NCBI GenBank assembly: GCA_025350385.1
Contig: JANXXZ010000064.1
Coordinates: 1 to 17,232, forward strand
Length of the DNA: 17,232 nucleotides
Reading direction: 5' to 3'
Source of the DNA: Bacteroidales bacterium
GTDB lineage: Bacteria > Bacteroidota > Bacteroidia > Bacteroidales > UBA4417
Positions 1 to 7,505 of this stretch are shown here, one piece after another. The notes under the pieces are model-generated. The model searched no databases and was not told where the DNA came from. It worked only from the letters and a program-made list of their open reading frames with translations. The first letter of the stretch is position 1. Each line of letters opens with the position of its first letter. The position numbers were made by a program, and so were the translations under genes.

Positions 1-99
1 GAGTCAATCAGTAAAAAAGAAAGGCTGATATAAGATTTAGCCTGTGGGTAAATAAAGTTAGGTTATTAACAATCAACCATTGTTTTGAGTGACAATAAT

Positions 100-212
100 C
101 CGGTAACTTTTCTTTTACCACAAGGACGCTAAATTTTAGAAAACAAAATGTCAACACTTTATGAAGCAAAGACTTGATTTTATGTCTTACTGATAATTTA
201 GATATTGAAAAT
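100..212 (+). repeat. Intergenic repeat, copy A (about 112 bp)
   Basis: This stretch matches the reverse complement of 7341-7452. The central 35 bases (147-181) are identical to the reverse complement of 7372-7406. The left end (CCGGTAA then a T-rich run ending in TTTACC) and the right end (CTTACTGATAAT and following) also match with a few substitutions and small indels. No open reading frame is shared, so this looks like a dispersed non-coding repeat rather than a duplicated gene. The rest of 1-260 is AT-rich, and I see no gene in it. Confidence 0.85.
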
Positions 213-260
213 TAATAACAAACTATTGTAATAAAGAGCCTCCTGCTATTAATATGTGAC

Positions 261-785
261 TTAAATCCACTTAGTGATTACACCTTTACTGTTATCTATT
301 TCTAAATCAGTTAAAAGCAAACCTATGTCAATTCCGATTTCTTGTCTGTAATCAGGTATGAACTGCGGGGAGTTCTCAATTTCTACTAATGCATGTATTA
401 TCAAACTTAAATTGATTTCCTCTGATTTATTATAGGTCACATTCTGTAAAATATTAGTTATTAGATCATTATATATGCGTACCGTATTTGTGTTAACAAA
501 ACATTCAGCTGGGCCGGTGTCTAACCTGTCAGCAAGAATTTGCAATTGCGCTTCTTTGGAATGATGTTCCAACAACGATTCATCACCGAAATCAATCAGG
601 GGTGATTCTTCAATAAACCTGAATGGATGAGGATTAAACCAGCGATTGTAACTTACTGCCATTATTCCTGCCTTTAGTCCTCCGATTTCCCTATCTTTTT
701 CGAGTTTCCACCCTTTACGGAACAGAAATACATAAATACAAACAAAGATTATTGCGATAAACCAGGGAAATAATTCAGACATCAT
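261..785 (-). CDS. Hypothetical single-pass membrane protein, 174 aa
   Basis: I do not recognise this protein. A hydrophobic segment at about residues 5-21 (FPWFIAIIFVCIYVFLF) is followed at once by basic residues (RKGWKLEK), so it reads as an N-terminal membrane anchor with a mostly soluble, acidic C-terminal part of about 150 residues in the cytoplasm. That part has a run resembling alpha helices (about 80-140) and a short acidic end (DLEIDNS). Two consecutive ATG codons start the frame, and either could be used; no Shine-Dalgarno is visible. The gene is clearly richer in A+T than the genes to its right. It lies 75 bp downstream of the T9SS protein gene on the same strand and could be read from that transcript, but nothing ties the functions together. 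The coding call rests on length, the anchor and sensible composition. Confidence 0.6.
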   Translation of the reverse strand: MMSELFPWFIAIIFVCIYVFLFRKGWKLEKDREIGGLKAGIMAVSYNRWFNPHPFRFIEESPLIDFGDESLLEHHSKEAQLQILADRLDTGPAECFVNTNTVRIYNDLITNILQNVTYNKSEEINLSLIIHALVEIENSPQFIPDYRQEIGIDIGLLLTDLEIDNSKGVITKWI

Positions 786-860
786 AATACAAGATCAATG
801 ACTCAGATATTCGTATTTATAAAAGTTAGATTCAGGTTCAGTGATCTGCAGAAATCCGGT

Positions 861-1862
861 TTATTGAATCATCAACTTCATTGTTTTAACTAGTCCGTTT
901 TGATTGTCTGTTATTGTAACGAAATAGAGACCCTTAGGAAGAGCCGAGCAATCAAAGGTTTTTGTCGACTGTTTGTAGGTTCCCACCATAACCTGTTTGC
1001 CTACCTGATTGGTAACCTGGATTGTGCCTTCGCTGGTTGCCGGGGTTAGGAGAGAAAATTGAGAATGTGCAGGATTGGGAAAGATGGAAAAGAATTTATG
1101 AGAACCTGCGACGGGTTCACTTATTCCTACTGAATGATCACTGGTGACTTCTATATCGTCAAGGCGTAGTTTGGGCCTGGTACCTCCAGCACCCGCTGAG
1201 GATTCAAAATAAATCCACCTGAGTTGTAGAATCTGCTTGTTATTGCATTCATCAGGCAACGTTGTCGGACCCAGTTGCAAGGAATCGCCAGAGGCAGTTG
1301 AAGATGTGAATTCAACAGGACCGGGTACATCAGTAAAAAGTCCGCTGCTATCTACCCGGTATTGAAGGCGAAGTTTCCAAATCCTGGGATTGAGCGGGTC
1401 ACCGTTGCCATCGCCGGGAGTAACGGTTTCACTTTTCCACCGTAACCTGATAGTACTCCTTTCGGTGGCATTAATTGAAAGGACAACTGCTCCGATAAAC
1501 CGATTGCTGGCTGCACCTGAGTTACAATCGTTATATTGTGAAGAACTTGTTGTTAAAAGACTTATTCCGTGACTCAGCAGACCGTTGATGCGGGGGCGTT
1601 TGGTCATATTATAACCGCAATCGTAGTCAGAAGTTCCATCGGCATAATACGGCGCTGACTGGTTATACGGAACGAAATGAAAAGCCATATTAGCCGGGTA
1701 TGTGCCAGCAGGACTTGCTGAGTCCCAGGCATTGAACTCATAGGCCCCGGTTGACAGGTTGAATGGCTGAGGATTCGTCTGGCACTGCACATAGCTGCCG
1801 GAAACAAGAAATGATATGAAAAATAATATAGCCAGGCTTATTCCTCGTAGCTTTGTGTTCAT
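861..1862 (-). CDS. Secreted T9SS cargo protein with C-terminal sorting domain
   Basis: A classic signal peptide (basic start, then LAILFFISFLVSG, cleavage near residue 27) and a C-terminal Por-type sorting domain (about 258-333) mark this as cargo of the type IX secretion system. The sorting domain starts with the usual FPNPA motif (PNP at 262-264) and has the LPKGLYFVTI strand and a basic tail. Between them, about 230 residues are rich in Ser, Thr, Asn and Gly and contain motifs such as FNAWDSASPAGTYPANM and LRLDDIEV. By eye this resembles the beta-sandwich modules of Bacteroidota surface proteins that accompany lamin-tail or CotH modules, but no catalytic domain is visible. Expected location is the outer surface or outside the cell. 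Four Cys lie in the ectodomain (signal peptide and sorting domain excluded). A perfect -7 element lies 56-63 bp upstream. Function unknown; secretion route well supported. Confidence 0.85.
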   Translation of the reverse strand: MNTKLRGISLAILFFISFLVSGSYVQCQTNPQPFNLSTGAYEFNAWDSASPAGTYPANMAFHFVPYNQSAPYYADGTSDYDCGYNMTKRPRINGLLSHGISLLTTSSSQYNDCNSGAASNRFIGAVVLSINATERSTIRLRWKSETVTPGDGNGDPLNPRIWKLRLQYRVDSSGLFTDVPGPVEFTSSTASGDSLQLGPTTLPDECNNKQILQLRWIYFESSAGAGGTRPKLRLDDIEVTSDHSVGISEPVAGSHKFFSIFPNPAHSQFSLLTPATSEGTIQVTNQVGKQVMVGTYKQSTKTFDCSALPKGLYFVTITDNQNGLVKTMKLMIQ

Positions 1863-1917
1863 AAAGCGATGATATTAATTGTGTTTGCTTCTAACAGGAA
1901 TTTATGGATCACTATAT

Positions 1918-1925
1918 CAAACTTA
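1918..1925 (-). promoter_or_regulatory. Bacteroidota -7 element for the T9SS cargo gene
   Basis: On the minus strand this reads TAAGTTTG, a full match to the Bacteroidota -7 consensus TAnnTTTG. It would give a leader of about 50 nt before the start at 1862. The upstream -33 region is T-rich (TTTTATT) without a clear TTTG, so this is a moderate call based on one element. Confidence 0.45.
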
Positions 1926-2118
1926 CACAATTGTTTTTAATAAAATGAAGCCTGGAAACAACCGTTTTGAAGATTTATCAAAAAAGTTTCTTTAACATCT
2001 GCTTATATCATCAGGATTTTAAACCGCGGCAGGAACCTGATCTCTGCATCCGGGATTCCAGGAAACCGGACACAGCTCTTAATTGATTCCCGGATTATTA
2101 AATGTTCAGGATTTCAAT

Positions 2119-2126
2119 TAGCTTTG
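2119..2126 (+). promoter_or_regulatory. TAnnTTTG match just before the helicase start
   Basis: TAGCTTTG fits the Bacteroidota -7 consensus but lies only 4 bp before the helicase ATG, so initiation from it would give an almost leaderless message. No TTTG-type -33 element is present at the usual 17-23 bp distance, so it may be chance. The rest of the 268-bp gap (1863-2130) holds the promoter of the divergent T9SS gene and nothing else I can name. Confidence 0.25.
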
Positions 2127-2130
2127 ATGG

Positions 2131-3453
2131 ATGAAAGAAATCAGCCCGCTCCTGAAATCAGCCTTGGATAATCTTAAGATCTCCAAATTGAATCCAATGC
2201 AATTGTCAGCCCTGGAGGCTTCAGAAACAAGGCAGGATGTGGTGTTGCTGGCTCCAACGGGTTCGGGGAAGACACTTGGTTTTCTTTTACCTATCCTTGA
2301 AAATATCCAGTATGGAATTCACGGAATCCAGGCTCTTATTTTAGCCCCATCCAGGGAATTATCGCTGCAGATCGAACAGGTGTTCAGGTCCATGGGAACC
2401 GGGAATAAAGTGAATTGCTGCTATGGAGGTCATCCCGTTCAAACGGAACGAAACAATCTCAAAGATCCCCCTGCTTTGCTTATTGGCACACCCGGGCGGA
2501 TAGCCGATCACCTCCAACGGGGAAGGATTGATACCGGAACTATAAAAACCCTGGTACTGGACGAGTTTGATAAGAGCCTCGAATTCGGTTTTAAGGATGA
2601 GATGTCTTACATCATAAACCAACTGCATAACCTTGAATCCCGTATTCTTACCTCTGCCACCCGGATGGATGAAATTCCTGATTTTACAGGTATTTCGAAA
2701 CAGGTAGAATTAAATTTCCTGGGTGATATTGTTCCGCAGGGCCTGAAATTAAAGGCGGTGTTATCAGAGAAAACGGATAAGTTTGAAAGTCTTTTTCGCC
2801 TGCTTTGTAAAATAGGGAACCGTTCAACGCTTGTTTTCTGCAATCACCGGGAAGCTGTGAACCGGGTGAGTGAACTTCTATGGGAACAGGAAGTGGCGAA
2901 TGATGTCTTTCATGGTGGAATGGACCAGGAGGACCGTGAGCGCGCACTGATAAAATTCAGGAATGGCAGCCATCACCTGCTCATAACGACGGATCTTGCT
3001 TCACGAGGGCTCGATATCCCGGATATTGAATTTATCATTCATTACCAGCTTCCTGTTACTGAAAATGCTTTTGTTCACCGGAACGGGCGTACAGCAAGAA
3101 TGCATGCCGAAGGTACCACTTACCTTGTGTTATCCGAAAACGAAAAAATACCGGCATGGCTGGATGAACTGCCTGAATTTGAGGAACTGCCCAAGAAAAT
3201 TGTTTTGCCTGAAAAAACCAACTGGACAACCTTGTATTTAGGCGCCGGGAAGAAAGACAAGATCAATAAAATAGATATAGTCGGGCTTTTACTTCAAAAA
3301 GGACAATTGAAAAAGGATGAACTTGGATTGATCACTGTACTGGATTACATGGCATTCGCAGCAGTGAAGTCGGATAGAATCAATGAAGTTGTCAGGTTGC
3401 TGCGTGATGAAACAATAAAGAAGAAGAAGGTCAGGATTGAGATTTCAGAATAA
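2131..3453 (+). CDS. DbpA-like DEAD-box RNA helicase
   Basis: An ATP-dependent RNA helicase of the DEAD-box superfamily, 440 aa. Visible motifs in order: Q motif around NPMQ (21-24), motif I APTGSGKT (41-48), PSRELSLQ (Ia), TPGRI (Ib), motif II DEFD (144-147), motif III SAT (175-177), LVFCN (IV), TTDLASRGLDIP (286-297, V) and HRNGRTAR (316-323, VI). The last ~75 residues (LYLGAGKKDKINKIDIVGLL, later IKKKKVRI) match the DbpA-type RNA-binding domain, which in E. coli DbpA docks on 23S rRNA helix 92; a role in large-subunit assembly is inferred. Motif II departs from DEAD but keeps the DExD residues needed for Mg-ATP. Length is near E. coli DbpA (457 aa). The start at 2131 leaves the usual ~20 residues before the Q motif; the overlapping ATG at 2127 is out of frame. 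The gene seems to be transcribed alone. Confidence 0.93.
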   Translation: MKEISPLLKSALDNLKISKLNPMQLSALEASETRQDVVLLAPTGSGKTLGFLLPILENIQYGIHGIQALILAPSRELSLQIEQVFRSMGTGNKVNCCYGGHPVQTERNNLKDPPALLIGTPGRIADHLQRGRIDTGTIKTLVLDEFDKSLEFGFKDEMSYIINQLHNLESRILTSATRMDEIPDFTGISKQVELNFLGDIVPQGLKLKAVLSEKTDKFESLFRLLCKIGNRSTLVFCNHREAVNRVSELLWEQEVANDVFHGGMDQEDRERALIKFRNGSHHLLITTDLASRGLDIPDIEFIIHYQLPVTENAFVHRNGRTARMHAEGTTYLVLSENEKIPAWLDELPEFEELPKKIVLPEKTNWTTLYLGAGKKDKINKIDIVGLLLQKGQLKKDELGLITVLDYMAFAAVKSDRINEVVRLLRDETIKKKKVRIEISE

Positions 3454-3685
3454 GTGGTTTTGGATTTGCAATTTTGAATTTTGGATTTAACTTAAGCTTT
3501 CTGCTTTCTGATTGCCAAAATAATTGTTTTCTTGTTTCCGGTTTTCTGGTATGAATGAATTGGACAAATAGTTTGGTGCTGAAAATTATTTTTCTCAATT
3601 AGTAAACCAGGAATTTCGGACAGTACTTTACAGTATATTTACTTCTGATTATTAAAGAAAAACTAACCTTAAAACCTAATTAGCC

Positions 3686-4582
3686 ATGTTCCTGATTGTA
3701 ATTGGTATCATCGTGATTATTGCCGGATTTGTCATAGCCAAAAATGATTCTCCCATCAGATCATACAGCGGGGTAATCCGGATTGTTGGGATTGTTCTCC
3801 TGCTTATTGGATTGGCCTTTACTTCAGTCGTCCAGATTGAACCCGGGCAGGTAGGCGTGCAAAAACTTTTCGGGAAGGTAAATAATTCATACCTCGAAAG
3901 CGGACTGAATGTAATAAATCCACTTGTGGAGGTAGTCACCTTTGATGTGAGGACTCAGAACTATACTATGTCAGCGGTTCATGATGAGGGTGATAAAACG
4001 GGTGATGACGCTATCCGGGTACTGTCGGCTGACGGGCTTGAGGTTGTTGTTGATCTCACTGTACTTTACAAAGTTTTGCCAAACGAGGCTCCTCGTATTC
4101 TGAAAGAAATAGGAACCGATTACCGGAATACTATCGTCAGGCCGATCTGCCGCACTAAAATCAGGGACAATGCAGTGTATTATGATGCTGTGGCTTTGTA
4201 TTCCACTAAAAGGGACGAATTCCAGGCACGGATTTTCAAAACGATTGAAAAAGACTTTAAATCCAGGGGACTGGTACTTGAACAACTGCTGGTTAGGAAT
4301 ATTACTCTGCCTGCTTCGGTGAAAACGACTATTGAATCAAAAATAAATGCCGAACAGGATGCCCAGAAAATGACATTTGTGCTTCAGAAGGAAAGGCAGG
4401 AAGCTGAACGCAAAAGGGTTGAAGCCCAGGGGATTGCTGACTACCAGAAAATTCTCAGCACAGGACTAAGCGATAAGCAGCTGCAATATGAAATGATCAA
4501 AGCCATATCTACTTCACCCAACGCCAAGCTGATTATCCTTGACAGCAAAAGGAATACACCGTTTATTCTGGATGCGAAATAG
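3686..4582 (+). CDS. SPFH/prohibitin-family membrane protein
   Basis: A 298-residue band-7 (SPFH) protein, related to prohibitins and likely to form large membrane-bound ring or cage assemblies that organise the inner membrane or its proteases. Two hydrophobic segments are seen at about 1-17 (FLIVIGIIVIIAGFVIA) and 33-48 (IVGIVLLLIGLAFTSV). The SPFH domain follows at once with VQIEPGQVGVQKLFGK, then the typical GLNVINPLVEVVTFDVRTQ and LSADGLEVVVDLTVLYKV stretches. Residues about 215-255 (AEQDAQKM, LQKERQEAERKRVEAQG) form the charged coiled-coil region typical of the family, ahead of a short hydrophobic end. The substrate is not predictable. The AT-rich gap before it (3454-3685) contains only low-complexity TTTTGGATTT-like repeats and a possible -7 element. 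It is convergent with the next gene (39 bp apart), with no clear terminator between. Confidence 0.92.
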   Translation: MFLIVIGIIVIIAGFVIAKNDSPIRSYSGVIRIVGIVLLLIGLAFTSVVQIEPGQVGVQKLFGKVNNSYLESGLNVINPLVEVVTFDVRTQNYTMSAVHDEGDKTGDDAIRVLSADGLEVVVDLTVLYKVLPNEAPRILKEIGTDYRNTIVRPICRTKIRDNAVYYDAVALYSTKRDEFQARIFKTIEKDFKSRGLVLEQLLVRNITLPASVKTTIESKINAEQDAQKMTFVLQKERQEAERKRVEAQGIADYQKILSTGLSDKQLQYEMIKAISTSPNAKLIILDSKRNTPFILDAK

Positions 4583-4621
4583 AATAACTTTCTGTTGATG
4601 AATGAAGGAACTGAATTGCTG

Positions 4622-5731
4622 CTAATTCATGCAGACAATCTTCATCAGTTGCAAAGATTTACCGGTTTTAAGTTCAATAAGGTAAACCCCGTGAGGCAGG
4701 TTCCGGGGGATCCATTCAGTAACATGTTTTCCGGCGTTATTCATCTCATCCAAAAGGGTTGAAACAACGAAACCGGCAGTGTTCCTTACCTGAAGGAGCA
4801 CTTTTGAGTTTTCATTCAGTGTATACCTGATAGTTACGGAGGTAGAAAAAGGATTAGGAACACACTGTTCCAGTATACCATTGGGTACAACAGGTGTTTC
4901 ATTTATTGATGAAGCGTTAAGGGAAGGGCTTCCTGCGTGCACCCAGGCTGTGAAAATCAATTCAGTAAGGGCATGCGAAGCATTTTTCATCAACCCGGTC
5001 GTAAACAGCTTCGATTTTTCCCATAGGGCTTGTTTGTAGGCCGGCGAATTTTCACCTCCAAAAGTCTTAGCATAATTATCGGCCTGGAGAACAGAGTCGA
5101 TATATGTATAGTTAGTGTAGAGATAGTTAAAAATATACTGGTTAACATCAGGAATTACTGCAATTGAATCGCCGGTATAAATGATCTCGTTAACATGTGC
5201 ATTTACCATCGAGGATTCGTACCGCGAATGAATGCCATCATTACCTGTTGACTGGCCGTTGTAATTCTGAGTGATGTGCAGTGGCATGTGGCCATCGGCC
5301 ACATAATGTCCAAGGTCTGCAGCAAAAAACATGGCTTTCTCAAAGTCCTGGCGTTGGAAGCAGCTCTTAAGTGAATCGAAAGCGGTCAGGGTAGCCCAGG
5401 GTAAAATTCCATCGCCGTAAACAGTTGAATGACCGTACATATTTACTGCCGAATCAAGTGTTTGAGTGATGCGGCCTGAATAAATAAAGGAGAGATAGTT
5501 GTCTATATCAATGTAATGCCTTGCCGATTCATTCGGGTCCGAATTTTTGCGGTCGTCAGCATCTGACGCATGATCCGCAAGGAAGGAAGTCCAGGATACG
5601 AAATCATGCATTTGCTGGTTGTACGATAGTGAAGCTTCAGTGCTTATTTTGCGGTGTCCGGTTCCACCCCAGCTGCCGGTTAATATAGCAAGAGCGAGTA
5701 ATGCAAGTACGGAAAAGAGAGGATTTTTCAA
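4622..5731 (-). CDS. T9SS-exported S1/P1 nuclease / zinc phospholipase C superfamily protein
   Basis: A 369-aa secreted hydrolase expected to bind three zinc ions. The signal peptide ends so that Trp21 would become the first mature residue, as required in this superfamily, where the free N-terminal Trp is a zinc ligand. Other likely ligands are His26 (mature 6, as in P1 nuclease), Asp57, His72 (in ARHYIDID), His142 and Asp146 (LGHYVADGH), His152 (PLH), His168 and Glu172 (IHSRYE). The spacings of the His142-Asp146-His152 cluster and of the Asp57/His72 pair equal those of P1; the final ligand Glu is as in phospholipase C. Whether it cuts nucleic acid or lipid cannot be told. Residues about 288-369 are a T9SS sorting domain beginning CVPNPF and containing LPHGVYLIELK, so export to the cell surface or medium is expected. 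Its own promoter lies just upstream. Confidence 0.9.
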   Translation of the reverse strand: MKNPLFSVLALLALAILTGSWGGTGHRKISTEASLSYNQQMHDFVSWTSFLADHASDADDRKNSDPNESARHYIDIDNYLSFIYSGRITQTLDSAVNMYGHSTVYGDGILPWATLTAFDSLKSCFQRQDFEKAMFFAADLGHYVADGHMPLHITQNYNGQSTGNDGIHSRYESSMVNAHVNEIIYTGDSIAVIPDVNQYIFNYLYTNYTYIDSVLQADNYAKTFGGENSPAYKQALWEKSKLFTTGLMKNASHALTELIFTAWVHAGSPSLNASSINETPVVPNGILEQCVPNPFSTSVTIRYTLNENSKVLLQVRNTAGFVVSTLLDEMNNAGKHVTEWIPRNLPHGVYLIELKTGKSLQLMKIVCMN

Positions 5732-5765
5732 TGATTTTCTTCGATTTAGATGAATTTAGGGATAC

Positions 5766-5797
5766 CAAATGTAGCACTTATTTAATTACCTAATAAA
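5766..5797 (-). promoter_or_regulatory. Promoter of the S1/P1-PLC-like gene
   Basis: Reading the minus strand, TACATTTG (5773-5766) matches the Bacteroidota -7 consensus TAnnTTTG fully, and TTTA (5797-5794) lies 20 bp before it in place of the -33 TTTG. Transcription would start near 5760 and give a leader of about 30 nt. Confidence 0.55.
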
Positions 5798-5875
5798 CAT
5801 TATGCAAGCAATTCATTCACATATTGATGATGTAATGTGATCATCAATTTTCAGGGGCATTCCATATCAATATCC

Positions 5876-5885
5876 TATCTTCGCA
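5876..5885 (+). promoter_or_regulatory. Candidate -7 element for the flavoprotein gene
   Basis: TATCTTCGCA resembles the common Bacteroidota form TATCTTTGCA, with one change. It lies about 35 bp before the TTG start at 5919. A -33 box is not evident. Together with the promoter at 5766-5797 this makes the 187-bp gap a divergent promoter region. Confidence 0.4.
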
Positions 5886-5918
5886 AAAGTATTCGGAATC
5901 AATACCATTCCCTCGCTT

Positions 5919-7139
5919 TTGAATAAATTCGATACCATAATTATTGGTGCCGGTCCTGCCGGATTATTTGCAGCTATTCACTGTAAAAACAAATCAGTGG
6001 CCGTTTTGGAAAAAAATAGCCTACCAGGTCGTAAATTGCTGATATCCGGGTCAGGAAGATGCAATGTTACCCATTATGGTGATGTCAGCAATTTTTTCAG
6101 TCATTACGGTGAACATTCAAAATTTCTGAGAACAGCTTTACACAGCTTTACAAACCTTGATCTGATTGATTTTCTGGCTCAACGGGGTCTGGCAGCTATA
6201 GTCGACAAGAACGGGAAAATATTTCCACAAAGCGGGAATTCAAATGATGTCCTGAAGTTACTCCTGGATGAATGTCATTTAAAAATGGTGCAGATTATTG
6301 TTGATCAACCTGTACTCAAAATTGAGAAACCAGCCGACTGTTTTATCATAAAAACGGCAACGCATGAATATCATTGCAACAAAATTGTAATTGCAACCGG
6401 TGGAATGTCTTATCCTGGTACAGGTTCATCGGGCGATGGTTACTACTTTGCCAAAGAATTCGGACATTCTGTTGTACCACCAAAACCAGCACTCAGTCCT
6501 GTTTTTATCCGCGATTATAAGATGGCAGAGATTGCCGGAGTATCAATTCAGGAAAAACTGGTTTACCTGTATCGCGATAATAAGAAGATATCGGAGCACC
6601 GGGGCGATATCGGTTTTACTCATAAAGGACTGTCGGGTCCCGGAATACTTGATTTCTCGAGAGAAATGCAGAGCCAGGACGTTCTTAAAATTAACCTCGT
6701 TGGCCAGAACAGCGATGAGTTCAGGAAAGCTTTCATTGAAGCATCTGAGAAATCAGGAAAAATGGCGATCCAAACGTTTCTGAAAAAACATGACCTTCCC
6801 AGGAGTCTGGTAAGGATTCTTTTAGCAGGGCTCAGGATTGATCCCGAACAGACGCTCGCTTCCATAAACAGGGAAACCCGCAATCTATTGGTTGATTCCT
6901 TTTGTGAATGCCCCTTTATAATCGAAAGGGTAGGAGGTTTCAACATGGCAATGGTTACCAAAGGGGGTATTTCGCTGGAAGAAATATCCTCCAAGACGCT
7001 GGAATCCAAATTAGTTCCCGGTCTTTTCTTTGCCGGGGAAGTGATGGATATTGATGGCGATACAGGTGGGTATAACCTTCAGGTTGCTTTTTCGACGGGG
7101 TATCTTGTGGCAGAGTCAATCAACAGGGAAAGAAGATGA
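5919..7139 (+). CDS. BaiN/HI0933-family FAD-dependent oxidoreductase
   Basis: A cytoplasmic flavoprotein of the HI0933/YhiN/BaiN family (406 aa, a normal length). The N-terminal Rossmann motif GAGPAG (10-15) binds FAD; the family signature GRKLLISGSGRCNVT follows at about 38-52, then ATGGMSYPGTGSSGDGY from 159, and a C-terminal FAD-contact block GLFFAGEVMDIDGDTGGYN from 368. The family is uncharacterised in most bacteria; in gut clostridia a member (BaiN) was linked to bile-acid ring reduction, which should not be carried over here. The chosen start is TTG at 5919: it places the beta-strand DTIIIG at the normal distance, and upstream in-frame codons back to the stop at 5838 include no ATG or GTG. 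No Shine-Dalgarno is visible. It is flanked by a divergent nuclease-like gene and by repeats, so it is probably transcribed alone. Confidence 0.92.
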   Translation: MNKFDTIIIGAGPAGLFAAIHCKNKSVAVLEKNSLPGRKLLISGSGRCNVTHYGDVSNFFSHYGEHSKFLRTALHSFTNLDLIDFLAQRGLAAIVDKNGKIFPQSGNSNDVLKLLLDECHLKMVQIIVDQPVLKIEKPADCFIIKTATHEYHCNKIVIATGGMSYPGTGSSGDGYYFAKEFGHSVVPPKPALSPVFIRDYKMAEIAGVSIQEKLVYLYRDNKKISEHRGDIGFTHKGLSGPGILDFSREMQSQDVLKINLVGQNSDEFRKAFIEASEKSGKMAIQTFLKKHDLPRSLVRILLAGLRIDPEQTLASINRETRNLLVDSFCECPFIIERVGGFNMAMVTKGGISLEEISSKTLESKLVPGLFFAGEVMDIDGDTGGYNLQVAFSTGYLVAESINRERR

Positions 7140-7192
7140 TAAGATGAAGAGGGATTGAATTTGAATATCTGCAATTCATAGCCAACTGTTAA

Positions 7193-7270
7193 CACTAATT
7201 TATACAAAGGCGCAAAGTAAAAGTTGTAAGAGCTTGTTTTTAAATTCTTTGTGTCCTTTGAGTCTTAGTG
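7193..7270. repeat. Foldback element with CACTAA...CAAAG arms
   Basis: The left arm has CACTAA followed by CAAAGGCGCAAAG (7193 to about 7217). The right arm, read on the opposite strand from 7270, has CACTAAGACT followed by CAAAGGACACAAAG. The arms are therefore imperfect inverted copies with a small gap, about 25 bases each. The words resemble those of the element at 13657-13761, suggesting one family of small dispersed foldback repeats. Confidence 0.6.
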
Positions 7271-7340
7271 ATGCAATTCTAAACCATTATTCTGGATAAA
7301 CTTTTTTAAGACATATTTATAGAACAAGTGTTCGAGAGAA

Positions 7341-7452
7341 ATTTCCATTATCTTAATTATCAGTAAGATACAAAATCAAGTCTTTGCTTCATAAAGTGTT
7401 GACATTCTGTGTTTTAAATTTTTGCCTCTAAACGGTAAAAGAAAATTACCGG
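7341..7452 (-). repeat. Intergenic repeat, copy B (inverted relative to copy A)
   Basis: The minus strand of this stretch aligns end to end with 100-212. The 35 bases at 7372-7406 are the exact reverse complement of 147-181, and both flanks are recognisably the same. Read in repeat orientation, both copies point toward the 3' end of an oppositely oriented gene (261-785 for A, 5919-7139 for B). Confidence 0.85.
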
Positions 7453-7468
7453 AGTATTGTAGAACTGA

Positions 7469-7505
7469 AACCCATGAAAGTCATCTGAAATAACTTCCAT
7501 GGGTT
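7469..7505 (-). terminator. Hairpin downstream of the tandem 159-aa gene pair
   Basis: AACCCATGAAAGT (7469-7481) pairs with ACTTCCATGGGTT (7493-7505): a 13-bp stem with one mismatch and an 11-nt loop. It lies 40 bp past the stop codon of the minus-strand gene at 7546. The run after it on the minus strand (TTCAGTTCTAC) is only weakly U-rich, so it may be a terminator or an mRNA 3'-end stabiliser. Confidence 0.5.

Noticed and set aside
261..1862. A toxin-antitoxin or effector-immunity pair formed by the hypothetical membrane protein and the T9SS cargo
   Set aside because: Only adjacency supports it; there is no toxin motif, no tight overlap and no shared regulation visible.
3454..3685. A structured RNA before the SPFH gene
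   Set aside because: The stretch is low-complexity TTTTGGATTT-like sequence without a stable stem or known riboswitch signature.
100..7452. The inverted repeat pair as the ends of a composite transposon
   Set aside because: No transposase or integrase lies between the copies, the enclosed genes are housekeeping-like, and the copies have diverged outside the core.
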